The notes beneath the pieces are model-generated. The model had not been told where the DNA came from. It did no database searches and saw only the letters and a list, made by a program, of their open reading frames with translations. The position numbers were made by a program, and so were the translations under genes. Shown piece after piece: positions 1 through 5,463 of a DNA stretch of 5,463 bases (within the stretch, counting starts at the first letter, position 1; each line of letters begins with the position of its first letter). Source of the stretch: an uncultured Flavobacterium sp. (GTDB lineage: Bacteria; Bacteroidota; Bacteroidia; Flavobacteriales; Flavobacteriaceae); assembly GCA_946480635.1 (NCBI GenBank), contig CAMLKV010000181.1, positions 1 through 5,463 on the forward strand, read 5' to 3'.

Positions 1-1
1 C

Positions 2-2017
2 AGCTTTTTTCTGGAAGACTGGATTTACAAAGAAGATTATGCTTTAGAAACCCTGACAAAGCATTTTCAAACTAATTCTTTAAAAGGTTTTGGAATTGAA
101 GAATTGGTTCATGGAATAATTGCCTCTGGAGCAATTTTGTATTATTTGTCAAAAACACAACATAACAAAATTCAGCATATAACTTCGATTCATCGCATAG
201 CAGAAGATGCTTACGTATGGATGGATCGATTTACAATCCGAAACCTTGAATTATATCATAGCTATAACCCAAATGCAGTAACGCTTTTGGATGTTATTGA
301 TAAAACGCTTTCTCCAATGGGAGGAAGGTTATTAAAACGTTGGTTGGCACTTCCGCTAAAAGATATTAATAAAATTACCGGGCGTCATGAAGTGGTGGCT
401 TATTTAAAAGATAATCAGGAAGTTTTACAGCAAATTCAGTATCAAATTAAACAAATTTCAGATTTGGAACGTTTGATTTCTAAAGTTGCTGCAGGACGAA
501 TTTCTCCAAGAGAAGTGATTTATCTTAAAGAATCTTTGGATGCGATTATCCCTATTAAAGAATTAGCGTTGAAAAGCCCACAAGAAGCAGTGAAAGTAAT
601 TGGTGATAGTTTGCATGCTTGTGATTTGCTTCGTGAAAAAATTGCTGCTACTTTAAATCAGGATGCTCCTGTAGCTATCAATAAAGGAAATGCAATTGCT
701 TTTGGTGTAAATCCTGAGTTGGATGAATTGCGTACTATTTCTAATTCTGGGAAAGAATATCTAGAAGGAATTGAAAAGAGAGAATCCGAAGCAACGGGAA
801 TTCCATCATTAAAGATTTCCTTCAATAATGTTTTTGGTTATTATATAGAAGTAAGAAATACGCATAAAGATAAAGTGCCTTCAGAATGGATTCGTAAACA
901 GACTTTGGTGAATGCAGAGCGTTACATCACTGAAGAATTGAAAGAATACGAAGCGAAAATCCTTGGTGCTGAAGAAAAAATCCATCAGTTGGAAACACAG
1001 TTATTTGAGCAACTAATTGCTTGGATTGCTACGTATATAAAACCAGTACAACATAATGCCAATTTAGTGGCTCAGTTAGATTGTTTGTCATCTTTTGCGC
1101 AACAAGCAATCGATCATAATTATGTTTGTCCAAAAATAAACGATTCGTTTGAATTGGATATCAAAAATGGACGCCATCCTGTAATTGAAAAGCAATTGCC
1201 TATTGGAGTGCCGTATATTGCGAATGATGTGTATTTAAACAGGGATTCTCAACAAATCATTATGATTACCGGACCTAATATGTCGGGTAAGTCGGCAATT
1301 TTGCGTCAAACGGCTTTAATTGTGTTATTAGCACAAATGGGAAGTTTTGTTCCGGCAGAAGCAGCAACTTTAGGCTTAGTAGATAAGATTTTTACTAGAG
1401 TAGGAGCGAGTGATAATATTTCGATGGGTGAATCTACATTTATGGTCGAGATGAATGAGACCGCTTCTATTTTGAATAATATCTCAGATAGAAGTTTAGT
1501 GTTGTTAGATGAAATTGGACGTGGGACTAGTACATATGATGGTGTTTCTATTGCTTGGGCGATTGCTGAGTTCTTGCATGAAAACCCTGCACAGCCAAAA
1601 ACACTATTTGCAACGCATTATCATGAGTTAAATGAGATGACTGAGAGTTTACCTCGAATCCAGAATTACAATGTTTCTGTAAAAGAATTAAAAGATACAG
1701 TTTTATTTATCCGTAAACTTGAAAAAGGAGGTAGTGCACACAGTTTTGGTATTCATGTGGCTAAAATGGCTGGAATGCCTCAAACGGTGATTCAAAAAGC
1801 AGGTAAGATATTAAAGAAGTTAGAAAAAAATCATTCTGGAGAAGTTTTGAGTGGAGATAAGGTGCAAGATGATTTACAATTGAGTTTTTTTAATTTAGAT
1901 GATCCTTTATTGGAAGAAATCAAAGAAGAAATTCAAAATTTAGACATTAATACACTTACACCTGTTGAAGCTTTGATGAAATTGAATGAAATTAAGCGAA
2001 TGCTTTCAAAAAAATAA
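2..2017 (+). CDS. mutS: DNA mismatch repair protein MutS, 5'-truncated by the window edge
   Basis: MutS binds mismatches and small loops in newly replicated DNA as a dimer and uses ATP to recruit MutL. The frame is open from the left edge, so the gene starts outside; 671 codons are visible, and about 200 N-terminal residues (the mismatch-reading domain and part of the connector) are missing compared with full-length MutS of roughly 850-870. Numbering from the codon at position 2, the connector/lever region comes first ([12 protein letters not shown] near residue 78). The clamp follows ([11 protein letters not shown] 274-284, [14 protein letters not shown] from 304). The ATPase contains Walker A GPNMSGKS (424-431), the signature loop [17 protein letters not shown] (468-484), Walker B LVLLDE ending at 504, and THYHE (538-542). 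QLSFF at 626-630 resembles the beta-clamp-binding motif, and the tail [15 protein letters not shown] fits the C-terminal dimerisation helices. No frameshift or lost motif is seen in the visible part. Confidence 0.98.
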   Translation, partial: SFFLEDWIYKEDYALETLTKHFQTNSLKGFGIEELVHGIIASGAILYYLSKTQHNKIQHITSIHRIAEDAYVWMDRFTIRNLELYHSYNPNAVTLLDVIDKTLSPMGGRLLKRWLALPLKDINKITGRHEVVAYLKDNQEVLQQIQYQIKQISDLERLISKVAAGRISPREVIYLKESLDAIIPIKELALKSPQEAVKVIGDSLHACDLLREKIAATLNQDAPVAINKGNAIAFGVNPELDELRTISNSGKEYLEGIEKRESEATGIPSLKISFNNVFGYYIEVRNTHKDKVPSEWIRKQTLVNAERYITEELKEYEAKILGAEEKIHQLETQLFEQLIAWIATYIKPVQHNANLVAQLDCLSSFAQQAIDHNYVCPKINDSFELDIKNGRHPVIEKQLPIGVPYIANDVYLNRDSQQIIMITGPNMSGKSAILRQTALIVLLAQMGSFVPAEAATLGLVDKIFTRVGASDNISMGESTFMVEMNETASILNNISDRSLVLLDEIGRGTSTYDGVSIAWAIAEFLHENPAQPKTLFATHYHELNEMTESLPRIQNYNVSVKELKDTVLFIRKLEKGGSAHSFGIHVAKMAGMPQTVIQKAGKILKKLEKNHSGEVLSGDKVQDDLQLSFFNLDDPLLEEIKEEIQNLDINTLTPVEALMKLNEIKRMLSKK

Positions 2018-2044
2018 ATTTGTAAAATATTACGATTCAATAGC

Positions 2045-2071
2045 TTAAAAAAAACATACAATTTTTTTTAA
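2045..2071 (+). terminator. Possible weak A/T-only terminator after mutS
   Basis: Ten A/T pairs can form between 2045-2054 and 2062-2071 around a 7-nt loop, with eight consecutive T in the 3' arm. There is no G/C pair, so the hairpin is weak and the call is tentative. The tract lies 27 nt after the mutS stop and directly upstream of the tRNA promoter. It could instead, or as well, serve as an A/T-rich upstream promoter element. Confidence 0.25.
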
Positions 2072-2079
2072 AAAAGTTC

Positions 2080-2109
2080 TTGCAGAAGTAAATTCTTGTT
2101 GTATATTTG
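2080..2109 (+). promoter_or_regulatory. Bacteroidetes-type housekeeping promoter of the tRNA-Gly/tRNA-Leu unit
   Basis: TTG at 2080-2082 is followed by exactly 19 nt and then TATATTTG at 2102-2109, a perfect match to TAnnTTTG. This is the known -33/-7 arrangement of the Bacteroidetes primary sigma factor. Transcription should start a few bases after 2109, leaving a leader of about 40-45 nt before tRNA-Gly. A long A/T tract (2047-2075) lies just upstream. The next genes downstream are the two tRNAs, with no other promoter between. Confidence 0.8.
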
Positions 2110-2137
2110 CACTCGCAATACGGAACAAGTATGGCGA

Positions 2138-2149
2138 AGTTCTTTAAAA
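2138..2149 (+). promoter_or_regulatory. boxA-like element in the tRNA leader (tentative)
   Basis: AGTTCTTTAAAA in the untranslated leader matches 9 of 12 positions of the E. coli-type boxA TGCTCTTTAACA, the NusB/NusE binding site used in antitermination on stable RNA operons. It lies between the predicted transcription start and the 5' end of tRNA-Gly, where boxA is usually placed. A short A/T-rich motif can match by chance, so this is only a possibility. Confidence 0.25.
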
Positions 2150-2156
2150 ACGCAAT

Positions 2157-2229
2157 GCGAAAATAGCTCAGTTGGTAGAGCGCAACCTTGCCAAGGTTGA
2201 GGTCGCGGGTTCGAACCCCGTTTTTCGCT
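2157..2229 (+). tRNA. tRNA-Gly, anticodon GCC
   Basis: A full 73-nt cloverleaf folds by eye. The acceptor stem GCGAAAA/TTTTCGC (2157-2163 with 2222-2228) is perfect, as are the D stem GCTC/GAGC (2166-2169 with 2178-2181) and the anticodon stem CAACC/GGTTG (2183-2187 with 2195-2199). The anticodon is GCC at 2190-2192, the T arm is 2205-2221 with loop TTCGAAC, and the discriminator is T at 2229, as usual for bacterial glycine tRNA. The 3' CCA is not encoded, so it must be added after transcription. It reads GGC and GGT codons. It is the first gene of a two-tRNA transcript, 24 nt ahead of tRNA-Leu. Confidence 0.98.
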
Positions 2230-2253
2230 CGACTACCAAGTTAAAATATATTT

Positions 2254-2338
2254 GCTCGAGTGGTGGAATTGGTAGACACGCTGGACTTAAAATCCAGTGA
2301 ACATTTCGTTCGTGCGGGTTCAAGTCCCGCCTTGAGTA
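2254..2338 (+). tRNA. tRNA-Leu, anticodon TAA
   Basis: This is an 85-nt class II tRNA. The anticodon stem CTGGA/TCCAG (2281-2285 with 2293-2297) encloses anticodon TAA at 2288-2290, which reads TTA and probably TTG. The long variable arm has a GAAC/GTTC stem as expected for leucine, the T arm is GCGGG/CCCGC (2314-2318 with 2326-2330), and the discriminator is A at 2338. The acceptor 2254-2260 pairs with 2331-2337, with G.T wobbles at the first and fifth pairs; the first (1:72) is usually G-C. CCA is not encoded in full. TTA is a favoured leucine codon in an A+T-rich genome like this one, so the tRNA should be in high demand. It is transcribed together with the preceding tRNA-Gly. Confidence 0.97.
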
Positions 2339-2339
2339 C

Positions 2340-2370
2340 AAAAGCCTTAAACAATGTTTAAGGCTTTTTT
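2340..2370 (+). terminator. Strong intrinsic terminator of the tRNA unit
   Basis: A perfect 13-bp stem joins 2340-2352 (AAAAGCCTTAAAC) with 2356-2368 around a 3-nt loop, and is followed by a T run (2365-2370, then TTTTT after one G). It begins two bases after the end of tRNA-Leu, so it should release the primary transcript just beyond the mature 3' end. It separates the tRNAs from the YegP-like gene downstream. Confidence 0.93.
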
Positions 2371-2493
2371 GTTTTTACAACATTTCTATTTCTTATTCCG
2401 AATAAAATTTAATATTCTATTAGTTATTACAGCATTTGCTAAAGTTGTTGATATTTTGTGTTAGCAATGCTTTTAACGTTGCTCCTTTGCCTT

Positions 2494-2501
2494 TATATTT
2501 G
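2494..2501 (+). promoter_or_regulatory. Possible -7 box of the YegP-like gene
   Basis: TATATTTG is a perfect TAnnTTTG match, but no TTG lies at the usual 17-23 nt spacing upstream, so the promoter is only half supported. If it is used, transcription would begin at about 2505-2507, at or next to the ATG at 2506, giving a leaderless or nearly leaderless mRNA. The rest of the stretch from the tRNA terminator to this box (2371-2493) is A/T-rich, and I see no gene or better promoter in it. Confidence 0.35.
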
Positions 2502-2505
2502 CTGC

Positions 2506-2868
2506 ATGGCTACCTTTGTAATAAGTAAACGATTAGACGAAAATTATAAATTCGAATTTGTATCCCGAAAAGGGAAAACAATATTGACGAGTGATAGTTA
2601 TGAACTGCGTTTTGAGTGTGAAGAAGATATTGAAAAACTTAAAAAAGATTTAGACTCGGCCACAATAATGCGTTTTAAAACTTCTAGTGGCAAATTTTAC
2701 TTCCGATTGATTGTTGATAAAAAAGAAATGGCTACAAGCCGTAAATATACCACACAATTATTGATGCAGAGGGGAATTGATGAAATGATGCGTTCTGCGG
2801 TTTCTGCAGAGGTATTAGACTTTGCTTCAAATGATTTTGTATTCCCTGAAATAGTATTCCAAGATTAA
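2506..2868 (+). CDS. YegP/DUF1508-family small protein
   Basis: A predicted soluble protein of 120 residues with two copies of a YegP-like unit. The first (about residues 3-48) has YKFEFVSRKGKTILTSDSYE; the second (about 56-98) has GKFYFRLIVDKKEMATSRKYTTQ and ends in RGIDEMM. This pattern (Gly/Tyr-Phe strand, a turn, then a Ser-x-x-Tyr step and a helix with GI) is typical of DUF1508 proteins, whose biochemical role is not established. I chose ATG 2506 because family similarity begins at once with MATFVISKR. In-frame starts at 2458 (GTG) and 2467 (ATG) would add a hydrophobic, Cys-rich stretch unlike the family. No Shine-Dalgarno is visible. The gene sits alone between the tRNA terminator and a convergent lipoprotein gene 72 nt away, so the context gives no clue to its job. 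Confidence 0.8.
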   Translation: MATFVISKRLDENYKFEFVSRKGKTILTSDSYELRFECEEDIEKLKKDLDSATIMRFKTSSGKFYFRLIVDKKEMATSRKYTTQLLMQRGIDEMMRSAVSAEVLDFASNDFVFPEIVFQD

Positions 2869-2883
2869 AAATGAGAAGTGTTT

Positions 2884-2914
2884 AAAAAAGAAAAGCCCCG
2901 CATTGCGGAGCCTT
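2884..2914 (-). terminator. Intrinsic terminator of the alanine-rich lipoprotein gene
   Basis: Read on the minus strand, the hairpin AAGGCTCCGC / GCGGGGCTTT (plus positions 2905-2914 with 2892-2901) forms ten pairs, two of them G.T wobbles, around the loop AAT. It is followed by TTTTCTTTTTT. On the plus strand the same wobbles become C/A mismatches and no T run follows, so it works best for the minus-strand gene ending at 2941. It lies in the 72-nt gap between two convergent genes, and no separate plus-strand terminator is obvious. Confidence 0.85.
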
Positions 2915-2940
2915 AGCTAAAAATATTAGAGATTATCTAA

Positions 2941-3174
2941 TTATTTTTTTACTTCTTCTTTAGCAGGTGCAGCAGCAGCGTCAGCAGCAGGAGCAGCCTC
3001 AGTAGCAGTAGCAGCAGCTGAATCAACAGCAACAGCAGCAGTATCTACAGTTTCAGCAGCAGCTTCAACAGCCTCTTCCATTACTGGAGCTTCAGTAGCT
3101 TCAGCAGCAGCTTGATCTTTACAAGAAACTAATACAGCAGCAACGAATGCTAAGCTTAAAACAACTTTTTTCAT
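2941..3174 (-). CDS. Small alanine-rich lipoprotein of unknown function
   Basis: A 77-residue protein that I cannot assign to a named family. The N terminus is a clear lipoprotein signal: MKK, a hydrophobic core, and the lipobox LVSC with the lipidated Cys at residue 18. The mature part (about 60 residues) is low in complexity, made of Ala, Glu, Asp, Val, Thr and Pro. It contains 25 alanines, no aromatic residues, and a lysine-containing tail (PAKEEVKK). It is probably an extended or disordered acidic chain anchored to a membrane. Residues after the Cys (KDQ) loosely resemble the charged surface-export signals of Bacteroidetes lipoproteins, but not enough to assert surface location. The ATG at 3174 follows a -7 box by about 37 nt, and the gene has its own terminator, so it is probably monocistronic. 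It is transcribed in the same direction as the S46 peptidase gene but separated from it by a terminator. Confidence 0.85.
   Translation of the reverse strand: MKKVVLSLAFVAAVLVSCKDQAAAEATEAPVMEEAVEAAAETVDTAAVAVDSAAATATEAAPAADAAAAPAKEEVKK
2962..3112 (-). repeat. Imperfect CAG/CTG-type triplet tracts encoding polyalanine
   Basis: Within the lipoprotein gene, runs of GCT/GCA alanine codons recur, seen on the plus strand as clusters of 'agc' such as those at 2970-2978, 2991-2999, 3006-3018 and 3101-3111. They are interrupted by Glu, Asp, Thr, Val and Pro codons. Such tracts can gain or lose whole codons by slippage without shifting the frame, so protein length may vary between strains. This is low-complexity coding sequence, not a CRISPR or an intergenic repeat family. 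Confidence 0.6.
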
Positions 3175-3211
3175 CTTACTTAATTATAAAAGGTTAATTA
3201 TTAATTCGTGG

Positions 3212-3219
3212 CAAAGATA
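3212..3219 (-). promoter_or_regulatory. -7 promoter box of the alanine-rich lipoprotein gene
   Basis: The minus strand reads TATCTTTG, a perfect TAnnTTTG match, which predicts a transcription start near 3207 and a leader of about 30 nt before the ATG at 3174. The upstream region (3220-3270) is nearly pure A/T. The closest TTG (plus 3249-3251) is 29 nt away, too far for a standard -33 element, so only half of the promoter is well supported. Confidence 0.6.
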
Positions 3220-3308
3220 TAAATTTTTTAATATGAAATATTTTTTTTCAAAAATTTTTTCAAAAAATCAAACTTCACCGTTGCAAGATAATTCTCAAAT
3301 TACGTGCC

Positions 3309-3347
3309 AAAAAAATAGAGCAATTATTGTGAAAGATAATTGCTCTA
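3309..3347 (-). terminator. Intrinsic terminator of the S46 peptidase gene
   Basis: On the minus strand TAGAGCAATTAT pairs perfectly with ATAATTGCTCTA (plus 3336-3347 with 3316-3327), 12 bp around an 8-nt loop. Seven T follow (complement of A at 3309-3315). It lies just downstream of the peptidase stop at 3371 and should prevent readthrough into the lipoprotein promoter region. Confidence 0.9.
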
Positions 3348-3370
3348 AATTGTTTATTTGTAAGTGATTT

Positions 3371-5463
3371 TTATTTCTTCTTTGCTGGAGTTTGTTTTAC
3401 AATTTTTAACTCGTCTATTATGTTTTTAGCACCAGCATATTTATCAATGATGAAAAGTATATAGCGGGCATCTACCATAATATTTCTACAAATTTCTGGG
3501 CTATAATAAATGTCGCTCATTGTACCTTCCCAAACACGGTCAAAATTACAACCAATTAGATTTCCGTTAGCATCTAATGCCGGTGAACCTGAATTACCTC
3601 CAGTTGTGTGGTTTGTAGCAATGAAGGCTACAGGGACTTTTCCGTTTTTATCAGCATATTGTCCATAATCTTTGTTGTTATATAACTCGATTAATTTTTT
3701 AGGAACGTCAAATTCGTAATCACCAGGAACATATTTTTCCATTACACCATCTAAATACGTCATTGAAGAATAAGTAACTGCATCTGAAGGTTTGTAACCT
3801 TTCACTTTTCCATAAGTTACACGAAGTGTACTGTTGGCATCAGGGAAAATACGAGCCGATTTTGGACTTAATTCCATAATCGCTTTCATATAAGTACGCT
3901 GTGAAGCAATGTTCTTTAAATTTATTTCGTTGAATTTAGGAAGAACATTTTTTTCATAGGCTTCTGCAATTGATTTTGCCAAAGTATAACCCTTATCTTG
4001 ATTAATTTTTTCAATTACAGATTTAGCATCTCCGTTCATTAAATCTTTCAAACCTTCATATGAAGTCAATTTTGTGTTTTTATAAATATCTGAAGCCAAT
4101 TCAACAGAATTGATATTGCTTAATGAATTAGGTAAAAACTGTTTAGGAGATTTTGTGGTGTACAAATTAATTACTTGTTCGAAAATAGCCTTGTCTACAA
4201 TAGGATTGAATTCTTTGTAGAAACCTTCGAAAGCATTTACGAGATTGGTTTTTCTGTCATTGAAAGCTTGTTCTCCTTTAGTGTTGTAAACTTGTTCTAA
4301 CTGATATAATTTGTATCCAAAATTTAATAAATCCATGTTAGAATTACGCAAGAAAATTTCGCTTGCATATTCACGAGCTAAAGCATAAGGGGTAATAACT
4401 TCATAATTTGTTTTGAAATCTGCTAATAAGTTTCCGTATTCAGCTTGTTTTCCAGCCTTAGTAATTTTATCTGTAAATTCTTTTTCAAATTTTTGCTTAA
4501 CAGCTACTGCATTCGATTTTTTTAGACCTTTAACTTCACCAATCCATTTTTTCCAGTAATTAGCCGTACTTGCATATTTTGCGGCGTATTGAATTTTGAT
4601 AGCTTGGTCTTTGCGCATAAAACCGTCTTGAACTTTTAATGCAACATCACGAATTTCAATTCTTGCTGGATCAATTGTAGTCATAATTTGATCTACAGCA
4701 TAAGAAGGTAGGTATTCCTGTGTTCTTCCGGGATAACCCATCACCATGGTGAAATCATTTTCTTGAATTCCTTTTATAGAAATAGGGAATATTCAGCAGG
4801 ACGACCATTTTTATCGGCATAAACTCTAAATAATGAAAAATCTCCTGTGTGTCTAGGCCATACCCAGTTGTCTGTATCTGATCCGAATTTTCCAATTGAG
4901 CTTGGTGGTGCACCCACTAAACGGATATCTTTAAAGTTTTCAACTACAAATAAAAGGTATTGATTTCCATCATAAAATGTTTTGATTTGATTTTCCTGCC
5001 AAGATTCTTTAGGTAATGTTTTTTGTAAAGAGGCAATGTTTTCTTGAATTTTTTTTTGTTTGTCAGCTTCAGTAGCGATTGAAGTAAGGTTTTCCAAAAC
5101 TTTTGTAGTAACATCTTCAATACGAACAATGAAAGTTACATACAAATCTTTGTTTGGTAACTCTTCGTCCATCTTATAAGCCCAAAAACCATTTGTTAAA
5201 TAGTCGTGCTCTAAAGATGATTGATTTTGTATAGCATCAAACCCACAATGGTGATTAGTTAGTAAAAGTCCTTTTGAAGAAATCATTTCAGCAGTACAAC
5301 CTCCGTTAAATTGAGGAACAGCATCTTTTAAGCTTGATTTGTTTGCCGAATAAATATCTTCGGCAGTGATTTTCATGCCTAAATTTTTCATTTCTGTTTC
5401 GTTCATTCCTTTTAAAAGTGAAGGAATCCACATTCCGCCTTGTTGGGCAAACAATGGGGTAAC
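3371..5463 (-). pseudogene. S46-family dipeptidyl-peptidase (DPP11-like), frameshifted by an internal deletion; start beyond window
   Basis: S46 peptidases are periplasmic serine exopeptidases that release dipeptides from the N termini of peptides. The N-terminal part (5463 down to the stop at 4774-4776) starts inside a signal peptide (PLFA, then QQGGMWIPSLL). It carries the catalytic His in TNHHCG (codon 5248-5250), the substrate-binding DNW, and the catalytic Asp of HTGD (4840-4842). The C-terminal part is in another frame. It is open from about 4794, where it reads IFPISIKGIQENDFT, has its first ATG at 4747, and ends at 3371; it holds the helical domain and the catalytic Ser of GNSGSP (3590-3592). 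Arg at Ser+18 (3536-3538, NFDRVWEG) is the residue that gives DPP11 its Asp/Glu preference; DPP7 has Gly there. Around 4785-4794 the frames are offset, and about 11 residues normally between AEYS and FPIS are absent. Neither fragment should be an active enzyme alone, and the second lacks a signal peptide. A sequencing or assembly deletion is the main alternative. Confidence 0.9.
4785..4794 (-). other. Deletion junction that breaks the S46 peptidase frame
   Basis: On the minus strand GAATATTC, ending the conserved AEYS, runs directly into CCTATTTCT, which encodes the conserved PIS in the other frame. Family members carry about 11 more residues here, of the type (K/A)(D/E)NVPYKPKxF. The frame offset requires a loss of 3n+1 bases, for example 34. 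The junction bases TTC fit both the left end (Tyr-Ser) and the right end (Phe-Pro), as expected if the loss occurred between short direct repeats. Confidence 0.75.

Noticed and set aside
104..106. TTG as the start of mutS
   Set aside because: The frame is open and MutS-like from position 2 ([13 protein letters not shown]), so the TTG is an internal Leu codon and the true start is off the window.
2458..2505. GTG/ATG starts upstream giving the YegP-like protein a hydrophobic, signal-peptide-like N terminus
   Set aside because: The family begins at MATFVISKR. The extension is Cys-rich, has no N-terminal charge or clear cleavage site, overlaps the possible -7 box, and the protein is expected to be cytoplasmic.
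2892..2914. Plus-strand terminator for the YegP-like gene
   Set aside because: On the plus strand two pairs become C/A mismatches and no T run follows; the structure and T run fit the minus-strand gene.
2962..3112. CRISPR-like or intergenic repeat array
   Set aside because: The repeats are irregular alanine codons inside an open lipoprotein frame, with no constant repeat unit or spacers.
4774..4800. Programmed ribosomal frameshift joining the two S46 frames
   Set aside because: There is no slippery heptamer or obvious stimulator, and a frameshift alone would not restore the roughly 11 family residues missing at the junction. A deletion explains both facts.
4944..5129. A 61-codon minus-strand frame rich in Lys and Leu
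   Set aside because: It lies wholly inside the S46 peptidase coding region in another frame, has no family resemblance, and its composition fits a shadow of the real gene.
5452..5454. TTG as the start of the S46 peptidase
   Set aside because: The preceding codons V-T-P in the same frame fit the end of a signal peptide, so this TTG is an internal Leu codon of an export signal that starts beyond the window.

Overview
The window looks like chromosomal DNA from a member of the Flavobacteriaceae, probably Flavobacterium or a close relative. It is A+T-rich. Promoters match the Bacteroidetes form TTG-N19-TAnnTTTG rather than the E. coli -35/-10, and starts lack clear Shine-Dalgarno sequences. The MutS, YegP-like and S46 peptidase proteins resemble flavobacterial family members. 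This assignment comes from recognition only; no database search was possible.

Layout, left to right. Positions 2-2017 (+) hold the last 671 codons of mutS, the mismatch-repair ATPase, whose N-terminal part lies off the left edge. A well-formed promoter at 2080-2109 then drives a two-tRNA unit: tRNA-Gly(GCC) at 2157-2229 and tRNA-Leu(TAA) at 2254-2338, closed by a strong intrinsic terminator at 2340-2370. Next is a small YegP/DUF1508-type protein at 2506-2868 (+). It converges on a very alanine-rich small lipoprotein gene at 2941-3174 (-), which has its own -7 box and its own terminator. From 3371 to the right edge (-) lies an S46-family dipeptidyl-peptidase gene, also followed by its own terminator. 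Its start and most of its signal peptide lie beyond the right edge.

The most notable feature is that the S46 peptidase gene is broken. Two reading frames that together make an almost complete peptidase are offset at about 4785-4794, and roughly 11 residues of the family's sequence are missing at the join. This fits a small deletion whose length is one more than a multiple of three (for example 34 nt). All three catalytic residues survive, but they sit on two separate fragments. An Arg 18 residues after the catalytic Ser suggests the ancestral enzyme was of the DPP11 type, which cleaves after Asp/Glu.

The genes do not form one operon. They appear to be at least four independent transcription units: mutS, the tRNA pair, the YegP-like gene, and the minus-strand lipoprotein and peptidase, which a terminator separates. 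I saw no phage, insertion sequence, CRISPR array or defence system, and nothing I would call a new biological system.
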